A stretch of 64,000 nucleotides of DNA. Origin: Lachnospiraceae bacterium EP-SM-12S-S03 (GTDB taxonomy: Bacteria > Bacillota > Clostridia > Lachnospirales > Lachnospiraceae). Below are positions 28,267 through 37,224 of the stretch, piece by piece. The notes below the pieces were generated by a model. The model was not told the origin of the DNA. It saw only the letters and a program-made list of their open reading frames with translations, and made no database searches. Made by a program: the position numbers and the translations under genes. The DNA is taken from the NCBI GenBank assembly GCA_020540725.1, contig JAJBSL010000002.1, forward strand, positions 1 through 64,000. Direction: 5' to 3'. Within the stretch, counting starts at the first letter, position 1, and each line of letters opens with the position of its first letter.

Positions 28267-28638
28267 CTACACCCCCAGATATAAAAGTCCTGTATGCATC
28301 AGATAACGTTCTGCGATATGATACAACTGCCTTTGCAAAACCGCCTTTCTATCTTCCCCATCTAACATTTCTGTCACATAGGTCACAGAATATCCGTCTA
28401 TATTCTCGGATTTTTTTATACCATCTGACTTCTTAGTTTCCTCGATATAGATTACCTCTGCCATTTCACAAATACAGTTTTTTATCTCTGTATCATAAGA
28501 AACTTCCTGTATTCCTCCAAAAGTAAATTGATTCAAATATCGCTCTGCCTTTTTTACCATCTGGACAAACAACTCTTCCGGTATCTTATATGAGTCATAC
28601 TTATTCAGATAGTGCTCATAATCCAATACGCTTCTCAT
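28267..28638 (-). CDS. Head-tail connector (adaptor-like)
   Basis: Predicted 123-residue mostly helical protein immediately after the major capsid gene, as for gp6/gp15-type adaptors. Segments PEELFVQMVKKAERYLNQFTF and ICEMAEVIYIEE resemble this family. One base separates it from the capsid gene. Confidence 0.75.
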   Translation of the reverse strand: MRSVLDYEHYLNKYDSYKIPEELFVQMVKKAERYLNQFTFGGIQEVSYDTEIKNCICEMAEVIYIEETKKSDGIKKSENIDGYSVTYVTEMLDGEDRKAVLQRQLYHIAERYLMHTGLLYLGV

Positions 28639-28639
28639 T

Positions 28640-29500
28640 TTATTCTCCTGCTGCAGTGTGAACGTAAATCGCTACTTTCTTATTGTCTTTCGCCTCTGCG
28701 ATACCAACTGTACGATATCCAAACTTCCACGCATCTGCATCCTGATTTGCTTCCGGGGTGATAATCTTGGAAACTGTGTGCTTTTGATTCTGAATCACGG
28801 CATTCTTATCTACTACGAGGAAATTAATTGCTTTTCCTCCTGTTGCAGTAAATCCACCGGCGCCAGATGCAGTAAGTGTAATCTTATCAAAGAATCTTCC
28901 AGTCGGAACCTCAATCACTCCAGCCCATTCTTCCATCGCTTTTTTGGATGCTGTCGTATCTAAATCATCAATCATTCCTTTTAACGCCGTTGAAATGTAC
29001 AGATAACATGTTTCTGTCTTGGCCTCTGCATTTTTAATTGCTGTTTTCGCTGCCCTTACCGCCGCAATACCAGCCTTCCCGTCCGCAATCGCTGCTGCCA
29101 CTTTGTTTCTATCAGGAGCATACCCTGCATAAGATGCAAGTCTCCAAGCATCCAGTTCCGGAACTACCTGTGTACGGAGGAACTCACCGGACAAACGACC
29201 GAACGCAACACCTGCTGATTCAATGTTATCCATTGCATCCACAGTAAACATACGACCGCGGTCATAGGTACATTTCTTTGTTTCATATTCCAGAGTGACA
29301 TCTCCTGCAACATACCCTGTCTGTTTGTTATAATTTGCAAGTCCACTCATTGTCATCTTTGGAATTAAGATTTCATTCGCATTTGCTCCTTCTTTTACTA
29401 AATCGTTTGGTCCATCAAGAACCGCTGTTAAAGATGCTAACTTGTACACCTCATCCAGCATTGTTGAATACGCTTTTCTTAACGCAATTGTATTTGCCAT
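28640..29500 (-). CDS. Major capsid protein (HK97 fold)
   Basis: Predicted 286-residue head protein. The N-terminal helix (MANTIALRKAYSTMLDEVYK), the E-loop-like NYNKQTGYVAGDVTLEY, the spine helix ELDAWRLASYAG and the P-domain and A-domain strands (INFLVVDKNAVIQNQKH) fit HK97-type capsids of Firmicute siphoviruses. It follows the scaffold gene by 20 bases. Confidence 0.88.
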   Translation of the reverse strand: MANTIALRKAYSTMLDEVYKLASLTAVLDGPNDLVKEGANANEILIPKMTMSGLANYNKQTGYVAGDVTLEYETKKCTYDRGRMFTVDAMDNIESAGVAFGRLSGEFLRTQVVPELDAWRLASYAGYAPDRNKVAAAIADGKAGIAAVRAAKTAIKNAEAKTETCYLYISTALKGMIDDLDTTASKKAMEEWAGVIEVPTGRFFDKITLTASGAGGFTATGGKAINFLVVDKNAVIQNQKHTVSKIITPEANQDADAWKFGYRTVGIAEAKDNKKVAIYVHTAAGE

Positions 29501-29520
29501 ACTCTTTTACCTCTTCTTTC

Positions 29521-30075
29521 TTAATCTTTCTTTGCCGGAAGTCCCATCGCCGCTCGAATCGCTGATAGATTATCATCTCTGCCGGATCCGGTACCTCCCG
29601 TGACTCCTACTGCATTTGAAAATGGTTCATCTGCCCCGAATAAATAGGCATCCGATTCTTTCACCGTTTCCAATGCTTTCTTGATATCCTCGGACTGGTT
29701 TTTTGATGTTTTTAATGCATCCATATCAAGTAGAGCCATTACAGATTTCTCGTTACGACCACCAGCCGACTTAATTGCTTCTTTCAAAGTGTCTGAAAAG
29801 ATTCTGTCCGCCTCTTTTGCGGCATACTCCGCATCTTTATCCTTTAACTGCTGTGTAAGTTTATCAATCTCACTCTGCATAGCTGTTGGATCTACATCTT
29901 TGAACTTCTCCAAAGATTCTGTAGCGGTCGCAAGTTGATTTTTGTAATTGTCACGCTCTCCCTCGGCTTTGGTAGTCTTTGCCTTTTCAGCGGCAATGTC
30001 TTTCCCATTTTCAGCCATAATTTTGTCAATTACATCCTGTTCCAATCCAAGTCCTTTTAAAAACTCTGTTTTCAT
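29521..30075 (-). CDS. Scaffolding protein (GP20-like)
   Basis: Predicted 184-residue acidic, coiled-coil protein that directs capsid assembly. MKTEFLKGLGLEQDVIDKIM is the family start, followed by a long heptad region and a C-terminal GGTGSGRDDNLSAIRAAMGL. The ATG at 30075 has AAAGGAG nine bases upstream; upstream in-frame codons are ignored. Confidence 0.9.
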   Translation of the reverse strand: MKTEFLKGLGLEQDVIDKIMAENGKDIAAEKAKTTKAEGERDNYKNQLATATESLEKFKDVDPTAMQSEIDKLTQQLKDKDAEYAAKEADRIFSDTLKEAIKSAGGRNEKSVMALLDMDALKTSKNQSEDIKKALETVKESDAYLFGADEPFSNAVGVTGGTGSGRDDNLSAIRAAMGLPAKKD

Positions 30076-30175
30076 GTTATGCTCTCCTTTCGTTTTAGGT
30101 TGTTTTAGGCGTGTAACCATCCGCCACGAATCGACTGTTTAAGGTCTCATCAACCGACCAAATCAATTTATTACA

Positions 30176-30203
30176 TAAAAATAAGACGCGTCACCCTGCG
30201 TCT
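30176..30203 (-). terminator. Intra-operon terminator before the scaffold gene
   Basis: On minus AGACGC (30203-30198) pairs with GCGTCT (30189-30184), followed by TATTTTTA. It separates the small genes after the minor head protein from the scaffold and capsid genes. Confidence 0.65.
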
Positions 30204-30221
30204 CAATGGGAGATATCCGGA

Positions 30222-30449
30222 TCACCTCCTCTCTACTGATAACCGCTTACCGTCAAAGCAAATCGTGTCTCCGATTCTCGCCGTCTGATCATTGATCTTC
30301 ACCCCTTTCAATATCTCTGCTCCATCATGGACCACATATAGAAATTTTATTGTTTTATAATCAATGCGGACTGCCAGCCACTTTGGCGCCAACATGTCCG
30401 CATCTTTTGTTACCATATATCTTTTTATTCCCTTTAATCTTCTTCCCAC
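30222..30449 (-). CDS. Small basic phage protein, unknown
   Basis: Predicted 75-residue protein from a GTG start with GGAGG ten bases upstream (an ATG two bases earlier opens only five codons). The C-terminal half is beta-rich (YKTIKFLYVVHDG, RIGDTICFDGKRLSV). It overlaps the zinc-ribbon gene by 89 bases in another frame. Function unknown. Confidence 0.6.
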   Translation of the reverse strand: MGRRLKGIKRYMVTKDADMLAPKWLAVRIDYKTIKFLYVVHDGAEILKGVKINDQTARIGDTICFDGKRLSVERR

Positions 30450-30567
30450 ATTTTTTACACCTCCAAGTATGGCATGTCATCCAAGATCCATCCGATTGTT
30501 TTATCAAATCAGAATGTGAATATTCCAAGTGATCATGTCTGCAGAATAATCTCTTAATAAGATTCAT
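30361..30567 (-). CDS. Small zinc-ribbon phage protein
   Basis: Predicted 68-residue protein with possible zinc ligands in FCRHDH near residue 9 and TCHTWRCKKCGKK (C-x4-C-x2-C). AAGGAGG lies about 13 bases before the ATG. Such ribbons are frequent in Firmicute phages. The long overlap with the following gene is unusual, and one of the two starts may be misplaced. Confidence 0.6.
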   Translation of the reverse strand: MNLIKRLFCRHDHLEYSHSDLIKQSDGSWMTCHTWRCKKCGKKIKGNKKIYGNKRCGHVGAKVAGSPH

Positions 30568-30633
30568 AGTTCCAAATCTTCCTCCTTAAAAATGGGTATA
30601 AAAATACCACTCACTTCGAAGAATGAATGGTAA

Positions 30634-30900
30634 CTATACAACTGCTTTCATTGCTCTATCATATTCAACTTTCAATTTTCTTTTGAAATCCTCGATTTCC
30701 TCCGGTTTCATCCCGGGTTCTCCTAAAGCACACACATCCGGTGTCTCATCGTTAAGTATTTCCGTGGCCCTTGGTTGTTCCGCATACATTTCATCATAAT
30801 GAACAATCAAAAGTCCTTCCAATTCACATGAAAAATCATAGATATCGTCCGGAGTATTATCTAAAAAATCTTTAATATAATCCATCATTTTTTCAAACAT
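30634..30900 (-). CDS. Small acidic phage protein, candidate immunity factor
   Basis: Predicted 88-residue acidic protein (MFEKMMDYIKDFLDNTPDDIYDF). GGAGG lies eight bases before the ATG at 30900. It is the second gene after the minor head protein that carries a toxin-like C-terminus. Size, acidity and position would fit an immunity protein, but no family is recognised. Confidence 0.6.
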   Translation of the reverse strand: MFEKMMDYIKDFLDNTPDDIYDFSCELEGLLIVHYDEMYAEQPRATEILNDETPDVCALGEPGMKPEEIEDFKRKLKVEYDRAMKAVV

Positions 30901-30946
30901 TTTTCCACCCTCCTCTGGACTCTTTCGTCTTATGAGAGAAACGGTA

Positions 30947-31204
30947 TTAATTATCATGTTTCTGATAAAGTATTTCATCATACAACGCATACAGCTTTTT
31001 TCCAAAATCATTTACTGTTTCCTGATTGTCAAGACCTCTGTATACAATTTCATCATTTATCAAAAACTGTAATTCTTTGATGTCTGATATCTCAAGTTCG
31101 ATCATATTCGAGTCAATATTTTTTTGACTCTTTACAAGAGTACTCACATTTTCAACTTCTTCCAAAAGAAGTTTTGACATAGCATTATTTAGTTTTATGA
31201 TCAT
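30947..31204 (-). CDS. Small acidic helical protein, candidate immunity factor
   Basis: Predicted 85-residue protein (MIIKLNNAMSKLLLEEVENV) with a strong GGGGAGG site before the ATG. It starts 14 bases after the minor head protein gene. Its place immediately after a gene with a nuclease-like C-terminus makes it the first candidate for a cognate immunity protein; this is inference from position only. Confidence 0.6.
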   Translation of the reverse strand: MIIKLNNAMSKLLLEEVENVSTLVKSQKNIDSNMIELEISDIKELQFLINDEIVYRGLDNQETVNDFGKKLYALYDEILYQKHDN

Positions 31205-31217
31205 ATTGTCGCCTCCC

Positions 31218-32894
31218 CTATTGCGGATTACACTGAATTAAGATTCCTGTGTTTGGATTTACAGATACAATGCAATTATCCGTAACAAATTTAATACTGT
31301 TCGGATCACGCTCTCTTCTCCTAACTTCTCCGTTCAAAAGTGCATCCTGTATATCTTCAACGCTTACACCACTTCTCGGTCGGTGCGTCTTCGGATCTTC
31401 CCTGGTTCCAATTACTCTCTCCATGAAATGCTTGCTTTGACCGGTAATCTTTATTCCTGTAGACGCTTCCATTCCAACAATATCTTTTTCGATTGTTCTA
31501 TAGAGCTTTTTATAATTATCGAACCCTGATAGAGAGGAAATCATTCCACTTTTAACAGAATTTGCATAATCCGTCAATAGTTCAAATTCTTTAGGTTTAT
31601 TGTACTTCATCTGGCGGAAGTCTGCAAGGCTTCCAACACCGTCTCCAATAATATTTTTATAGCGATAATACTGCTTCGTATCTCTATCTGCATTCTTTAT
31701 CATCTCTTTTGTATATTTTGCATTCTGAAGTTTAGTATTTGTGGCAACTTTTCCACGCAAATCCAAATAAATCCTTTCTCGGTCCTCCGGCAATTTCATC
31801 TTTTTACAAAATCTTGAATACTCATTCAATTGTCCCTGATACTTTGCTTTTGCAATCATTATTTCATCTGGATCAGCACCGCCTTTTTGTAAAAGATACA
31901 CCTTCTCACGCTGCGCTCGCATGGCGGTTTCCATCTGTCTCTGCTTCTGTGAAGCATTGTAGGCATTGTATTTCTTACCTTTCCATTCGCGTTCTACCTT
32001 TTCTTTCGCATTAAGTTCTGCAAGCTGATCATCCGTATACTGTCGAACAGATATGCCCGGGACAAAGGCGTAATATGGATGATAGCAATTCCATCCACCA
32101 ATTCCTTCCCCGGTTCCAAGTCCACAGATGTCTATCAATTCCTGCATCGTAAATATCATGCCACCCCACCAATGGGAAGGACGTGCTCCGGCATGCCAAG
32201 GAACCTCATACGTATCGGTTCCCAGTTTGTCTGCATTCATCTGATTGATTTGCCCACACAACTGATTTACTCCCGTCATAACGGCTCTGCGCGCTGCTAC
32301 AGTAATTCTGTTACTATGCCCGCTTGCATAATCGACTGTGCGAATCCCTGAAGATGCCATTTCCTTTATGACACGTCTCAAAACTGTATTGTAACTAAAT
32401 GTACCAGTTATGATGTCCATGCATGCTCTGTCAAGATATTTCTGATAATACTCTGCAAATGGAGTGAATACGATTTTCCCGTCATACTTTAGTGCAAATC
32501 CCATTGATTGTGTAATATTTTTAATATCGGCTTTTGTCTGGGCAACTATCGCCGACACCCACGCTTGCATTTCTGGACTCTCCTCATAGGGGATAAAGTT
32601 CGCATTTACCTGCTCATAAATTGTCTTATTACGCGTATATTCTTTGTCTATAACATCCTCATACAATTGATAAATTTCTGCATCCGTCAACTGCGTAAGA
32701 CGCTTGATCTCCGCTTCTATAAATTCACTCGATTGTCCCATCATAATCATTTTTTCAATTTGATAGTCAGCTGTTGAAGTGATTTCTCCCGTTTTCTTGA
32801 TGCGTCTTACCACATCTTCCATGACACGTTTCTGTAAGTCATAAAACAGCTTTTCTACTTGGAGTGGCATTTTTTCCAATTCTTCCGGTTTCAT
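31218..32894 (-). CDS. Minor head protein with toxin-like C-terminal domain
   Basis: Predicted 558-residue minor capsid protein (Phage_min_cap2 type). The central part carries the family core: NRITVAARRAVMTGVNQ, the VPWHAGARPSHWWGG motif and GWNCYHPYYAFVPGIS. The last 80 residues look like a separate module: GQSKHFMERVIG, then SGVSVEDIQDALLNGEV and KFVTDNCIVSVNPNTG, resembling the BECR-fold RNase-like domains (DUF4258/PBECR type) attached to head proteins of temperate phages. It is 12 bases downstream of the portal gene and would be ejected with DNA or act in the host. Confidence 0.85.
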   Translation of the reverse strand: MKPEELEKMPLQVEKLFYDLQKRVMEDVVRRIKKTGEITSTADYQIEKMIMMGQSSEFIEAEIKRLTQLTDAEIYQLYEDVIDKEYTRNKTIYEQVNANFIPYEESPEMQAWVSAIVAQTKADIKNITQSMGFALKYDGKIVFTPFAEYYQKYLDRACMDIITGTFSYNTVLRRVIKEMASSGIRTVDYASGHSNRITVAARRAVMTGVNQLCGQINQMNADKLGTDTYEVPWHAGARPSHWWGGMIFTMQELIDICGLGTGEGIGGWNCYHPYYAFVPGISVRQYTDDQLAELNAKEKVEREWKGKKYNAYNASQKQRQMETAMRAQREKVYLLQKGGADPDEIMIAKAKYQGQLNEYSRFCKKMKLPEDRERIYLDLRGKVATNTKLQNAKYTKEMIKNADRDTKQYYRYKNIIGDGVGSLADFRQMKYNKPKEFELLTDYANSVKSGMISSLSGFDNYKKLYRTIEKDIVGMEASTGIKITGQSKHFMERVIGTREDPKTHRPRSGVSVEDIQDALLNGEVRRRERDPNSIKFVTDNCIVSVNPNTGILIQCNPQ

Positions 32895-32905
32895 CTATCC
32901 ATCAC

Positions 32906-34255
32906 CTATTCCATGATTTTATTCTGCTCCGGCAAATTTTTCTCTGCTTCCTCAAGCGTCTCTCCATACCATTTAGAACGATATTCCGCATGGCTCATAA
33001 CCCCCATGCTAACATCCTGACGATCCTGCTGCCGTTCTGTTTCTTCATCTGTCAGAATCGAATCATTGAATTCGCAAGTAAATTCATAACCTGATGTATA
33101 AAGTTGATTATAAAAAGCCAATCCTGCCACGAAGTCTTCCAGGCATTGCCTCAAGTTGTTCTGAATCGCAGTTACTCGATTGTACTTTCTGACTTTTGCC
33201 ACTTTAATCTCTGTTGCGGTTTTCTCTACATATTGCACATCTGAAAGGTCTCCATAAGAAAGACCTACCGCAAATTCGATATTTCGGAAATACTTCTCTA
33301 GTCCACGACGAAATGCCTCATCCCGCATCTCCGGAGAGTATTCCTTCAGCAGTTCTTTGTCTTTGCCGTCTTCAAGTTCTAACCCTCTATAGAGTCTTTT
33401 ATTCAGCTTCGACATTCCCATTCTGCCATCTTTTCCCTTTTTCAACGCCCTGCTATCCACATGGATCGCTCTTTCTCCGGATTCATATTCCCAATCCAAA
33501 CGCGCCCATTGGATATCAGCTTTTCTAATCTGTTCAATGGCAGAATCAAAGATAGAAACTCCACATGCTGAACCATCTACCTTATTCTTGATTGGGTTTC
33601 GATAATAACCAAAATCCATTCTATCCATACCTGGATAAGTAATCGGTCCTGGTTCAATCTCTGCCCATTCCGGAATATTTTCAAGTGCGCAAGGAAGACC
33701 AATCTCATCGCGACTCTGCGAATGATAGCATTTGTTCTCAATGGTCAAACTTCCATTCAAGAAATAATGTCGCTCAAATCTTGTATAATAATCACTGTCT
33801 CCCACTCGCTTTGTGGTCAAGAACCCGACATCAATCGGATTCTTATCATCATCAAATGCAATCGGAATGAATTTATCTGCTGTCACAAATTCTGCTTTAT
33901 CCGGGCCAAGAGGTTTGATAATCATGGAACCAAGTCCCAATCCATCCTGCAACTCTTCATTCAACGTAGCAACACACTTTTTATATGCCCTATTCAATCT
34001 ATCGTCGCTGATACTTGTTTCCATTTCCACCAGAACCGCATCTGCAAATTCCCGGCAGATTCCTTCTTCCACCCGAAGAGACTTCACATAGTCTGTGATC
34101 CAGTCTGCATTTCCATCCAGCATGCTTTTCCATTCATTTATCTTATCAATCATCTGGTCGGATAATGTCACGTCTCTTCCGACGATTTCTTTTATCGTTG
34201 TATAACCAAACATCCGCCTTATTCCTCTCCATAATCTTTGAAAAATATTATCCAT
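32906..34255 (-). CDS. Portal protein (SPP1 gp6-like)
   Basis: Predicted 449-residue protein forming the dodecameric DNA entry ring at one capsid vertex. Typical features are the ADWITDYVKSLRVEEGICREFADAV start, the DFGYYRNPIKNKVDGSACGVSIFD wing region and the long helical stem with EKTATEIKVAKVRKYNRV. It overlaps the terminase gene by eight bases. Confidence 0.92.
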   Translation of the reverse strand: MDNIFQRLWRGIRRMFGYTTIKEIVGRDVTLSDQMIDKINEWKSMLDGNADWITDYVKSLRVEEGICREFADAVLVEMETSISDDRLNRAYKKCVATLNEELQDGLGLGSMIIKPLGPDKAEFVTADKFIPIAFDDDKNPIDVGFLTTKRVGDSDYYTRFERHYFLNGSLTIENKCYHSQSRDEIGLPCALENIPEWAEIEPGPITYPGMDRMDFGYYRNPIKNKVDGSACGVSIFDSAIEQIRKADIQWARLDWEYESGERAIHVDSRALKKGKDGRMGMSKLNKRLYRGLELEDGKDKELLKEYSPEMRDEAFRRGLEKYFRNIEFAVGLSYGDLSDVQYVEKTATEIKVAKVRKYNRVTAIQNNLRQCLEDFVAGLAFYNQLYTSGYEFTCEFNDSILTDEETERQQDRQDVSMGVMSHAEYRSKWYGETLEEAEKNLPEQNKIME

Positions 34256-35576
34256 CTTCCACCTCTTGTATCAGAGTTTTCATGTCACGTTCGATTGTAT
34301 ATTCAAATGCATCCAAGCTATCGATATCTGTACTCCCATCATCCAATCGCTCATCCTTATCTTTCACATCCTGATTCCATACCGCATCTGAAAACGCTGT
34401 CTGTAAGCTCTCACAATCTTTTGTAATATAAAATCTATTCGCACCCATAAGTCTTACTGTGCATCGAATCCTGTCATTAATCGCTTTCTTTTTTGCCGGT
34501 CTTACAGATATCCAAGGGAATCTCTTATCAACTGCATTCCGTATTGAATTTCCAAGCACTGTCTCCGCATTGTCGTAATACACCGATTCTACATTGCAAT
34601 ATTCCACGTAATTCCCATGCTTTACAATCACTCCATACTCATCTATCACCTGCTGCACAAACTCACAGAAAAGCTCGTCCAACTTATTACTATCAATATC
34701 CTCATCCTCGTCCTTCGCCTTGATTCGCTTCGACATAATTCCAACCACTTCCCGATAATCATCGGTATAGCCGCGCGCTACAAAAGAATGTCCTGACTGA
34801 TTTCCACCGAAGTCTAATCCGATTTCGATAGATACAATATCTTCTTTCCGGAACTGTTTCATATCCACGTCTTCTGATACTTCATCCACAACCTCACACC
34901 GGAACTTCTCCGGATTATCCGCAAATCGTTTATAAATGGCACCTTCTGCCCTCTTCCAGAGTCCCAGTATCAAACGGTCATAGTAAATAGTCCCTTCGTA
35001 TTCTTTACAAAGTTGCTGCACAAATTCTTCCGGAAGATATGGATTGTCGAAAATCGTGTATCTCTGCAGATAAATATCCAACTCCTCGTTGTCCAGGAAC
35101 TCCTTCATCCAATGCGTTGGATGCTCCGGGTTACAAGAGCCATCAAAGCAAGAATACGGCTTATCTAAACGGGATTTCAACATCTGGAACACCTCTTTGT
35201 TCCACTTTGCAACCTCATCACCATAACAATACTTGATGGATGCCCCTTGAATCTTCGCCACCTGACTAACCTTTTCAGCACCCAGGCAATACACATCCTC
35301 TCCACAAATACGAACCACATTCCGGTTGTTAATATTGCCAATCAACACATCCGTATAAATTTCACGCATCGGCTGTAGCACGTTTCGCTCAATAGATTCT
35401 TTTGAAACTCCAAGGATTACATTCAATCCCGGTTTGCCTGTTCTCTCTCGAATACGGAAAGGAATAACAAATGCTGTATCTACATAAGATTTCCCGGAAC
35501 GAACAGCGCCGGACTTAATATTCCAACGGTGAGTCGCATTTACGATATACTCATTCTGCTTGCTGCTTAGTTGCAT
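34248..35576 (-). CDS. Terminase large subunit (PBSX-type)
   Basis: Predicted 442-residue packaging motor. The ATPase part has a Walker A (SGAVRSGKS, residues 22-30) and a Walker B followed by the acidic residue (IKYCYGDEV); the nuclease part has IGLDFGGNQSGH, the VYYDNAE aspartate and a C-terminal DSLDAFEY. It overlaps the small subunit by 26 bases. No HNH endonuclease gene is nearby, which argues mildly for headful packaging (inference). Confidence 0.95.
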   Translation of the reverse strand: MQLSSKQNEYIVNATHRWNIKSGAVRSGKSYVDTAFVIPFRIRERTGKPGLNVILGVSKESIERNVLQPMREIYTDVLIGNINNRNVVRICGEDVYCLGAEKVSQVAKIQGASIKYCYGDEVAKWNKEVFQMLKSRLDKPYSCFDGSCNPEHPTHWMKEFLDNEELDIYLQRYTIFDNPYLPEEFVQQLCKEYEGTIYYDRLILGLWKRAEGAIYKRFADNPEKFRCEVVDEVSEDVDMKQFRKEDIVSIEIGLDFGGNQSGHSFVARGYTDDYREVVGIMSKRIKAKDEDEDIDSNKLDELFCEFVQQVIDEYGVIVKHGNYVEYCNVESVYYDNAETVLGNSIRNAVDKRFPWISVRPAKKKAINDRIRCTVRLMGANRFYITKDCESLQTAFSDAVWNQDVKDKDERLDDGSTDIDSLDAFEYTIERDMKTLIQEVEDG

Positions 35577-36018
35577 TTTCGTACACTCCCTTTAATATCT
35601 CATCCAGCTTGTCAATCGCCTCTTCCGTCTCATTTTCACCTGTGACCACCTGTTTCCTTGCTTTCTTGAGTTCCGTATCCGCTTCACGATTCCGGATGTT
35701 CTCTTCCGGCTCCGCAGACTGTCCCGCATACTTCGCTACAAAGTTTGCCGCTTTCGTATTTCCCATCAGCGCCTCTTTGATCTGTGCCATCAATAAAGCC
35801 GATTCCAAAGTACACTCAACACCAAGTGCACCAAGAACCGGCTCCCATTCTTCACTATTTATTTTTGACGTAAGCAGAAGGTTTAGAGTCTTCCGGAAGT
35901 CTGCCTTTCTTCTCCTTGCCTCTCCGCTTGCTTTTCCTGCTTTAATTGCCATCTCCCGCCGTTCATCCGTGGTTCGTTTGTCAAATCCATGGTCTTTTAT
36001 GTTATCATAGCCGGACAC
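35551..36018 (-). CDS. Terminase small subunit
   Basis: Predicted 155-residue DNA-recognition subunit. The N-terminal half is basic and helical (AIKAGKASGEARRRKADFRKT), the C-terminal half acidic and probably oligomerising. It directly precedes the large subunit and starts the late structural operon; no promoter is obvious and a terminator lies 34 bases upstream. Confidence 0.85.
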   Translation of the reverse strand: MSGYDNIKDHGFDKRTTDERREMAIKAGKASGEARRRKADFRKTLNLLLTSKINSEEWEPVLGALGVECTLESALLMAQIKEALMGNTKAANFVAKYAGQSAEPEENIRNREADTELKKARKQVVTGENETEEAIDKLDEILKGVYENATKQQAE

Positions 36019-36051
36019 TCCACCACCTTCCTCTACTTAAATTTCGCATTA

Positions 36052-36073
36052 GAAAAGCACCCCGGAGGGTGCC
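36052..36073 (-). terminator. Strong terminator before the terminase genes
   Basis: On minus GCACCC-TCCG-GGGTGC (36072-36057) is followed by TTTTCT. It ends the transcript of the insulated membrane-protein gene. Confidence 0.8.
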
Positions 36074-36122
36074 TTATCAAATCTGACTTTTCATTTTCTT
36101 TCTAATCGGCTTCATATTTTCC

Positions 36123-37136
36123 TTATTTAGGATAAGAACTGACTAATTTTTCATCTTCTACATTCCCCACCCAAACACTATCTACTTCCATAGTATTTCC
36201 ATCTACATCAGAATGAGAAGTTTTTTGTACATACATCTCGATAACTTGTTCATATGTATGATGTAAACAATCTTGATAGAAGATATGCAGCCGCACATCA
36301 AAATTATAATTTGTCTTCGCTATATCATCAGAAAATACAAAATAAAATTCTACTTCTTTTTCCTCTCCTTGCATCAGACTTGAATTTTCCCAACTTTCAT
36401 AACTATCATTCAAACTTCCGTCAATCTCAAAATATAATCTAATTCCTCTAGCATGCCAATTTCCAACATTTTTTATTTTTATACGAATACAAGCTCTATA
36501 ATCTCCATTAAACTCAAAATACTCTGGTAAATAAACCCACGATCCTCCAACAGAGTTTTTTTCTACTTCTTCTTTATCTGTTACGAAATGATAGGACATA
36601 AAAGGCAATAGTTGCATTCTCGCTGTTCTTTCATTTTCTTCCTCTGTCTTCTTTAATGTATACCACATTACAAATAGTGTTATCACTCCTCCTATTATCG
36701 AGCCTAGATATCCTCCCCAAAATCCAACCCAGTCATGATTTTTACCAGATGGATGTACTGGATGTGCCGTAAAGGAATATACAACTATTGGTATAAATAT
36801 AATAATCACAGCACATATGCATACACACATTGTCTTATTTATACCTTTCGTCTTTGTTTCTTTTTTAACTTTTTCTTTCTTCTTTACTTTTAGATTGTTC
36901 AAGAATTCTTGAGCATTTGTGACAATCTCAAAAATAGCCGAAATTACAATTGCTGTTGCTAAACTTTCTTCGGTATCAAATTTCTCAAAAAGTCCTAAAT
37001 ATGTGATAATTCCAACTCCAAGATATGCCATAACTTTAGCCATGGGTATTTGTTTTATAAGTTTATCTCGGTAGAATATCCTCCAAAATACAAGTGCTAA
37101 TATAATAACGCTTATACCAAACCAAAAAACTCTCAT
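36123..37136 (-). CDS. Membrane protein moron with own promoter, candidate exclusion factor
   Basis: Predicted 337-residue protein I do not recognise. Four hydrophobic segments (about 3-20, 35-52, 105-125, 145-165) are followed by a 170-residue beta-rich domain (RACIRIKIKNVGNWHARGIRLYFEI). AGAGGG lies eight bases before the ATG at 37136. It has its own consensus promoter, a terminator directly upstream and another downstream, and a lower GC content than its neighbours, the pattern of a moron expressed in the lysogen. Membrane location suggests superinfection exclusion or another host-modifying role, not proven. Confidence 0.75.
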   Translation of the reverse strand: MRVFWFGISVIILALVFWRIFYRDKLIKQIPMAKVMAYLGVGIITYLGLFEKFDTEESLATAIVISAIFEIVTNAQEFLNNLKVKKKEKVKKETKTKGINKTMCVCICAVIIIFIPIVVYSFTAHPVHPSGKNHDWVGFWGGYLGSIIGGVITLFVMWYTLKKTEEENERTARMQLLPFMSYHFVTDKEEVEKNSVGGSWVYLPEYFEFNGDYRACIRIKIKNVGNWHARGIRLYFEIDGSLNDSYESWENSSLMQGEEKEVEFYFVFSDDIAKTNYNFDVRLHIFYQDCLHHTYEQVIEMYVQKTSHSDVDGNTMEVDSVWVGNVEDEKLVSSYPK

Positions 37137-37167
37137 GTTATATCCCTCTCTTTTAATTGATATTACT

Positions 37168-37196
37168 ATTATGTAACACTTTTTTATATTTTTCAA
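37168..37196 (-). promoter_or_regulatory. Consensus sigma-A promoter of the moron gene
   Basis: On minus TTGAAA (37196-37191), exactly 17 bases, then CATAAT (37173-37168). The -35 hexamer abuts the T-run of the upstream terminator. Confidence 0.75.
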
Positions 37197-37197
37197 T

Positions 37198-37224
37198 AAA
37201 AACCGCCCCACCTAAGTGAGACGG
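37198..37224 (-). terminator. Terminator after the late-regulator gene
   Basis: On minus a nine-base-pair stem (37224-37216 with 37211-37203, two G-U pairs) around TTAG is followed by five T residues. The G-U pairs make it directional for the minus strand. Confidence 0.75.
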
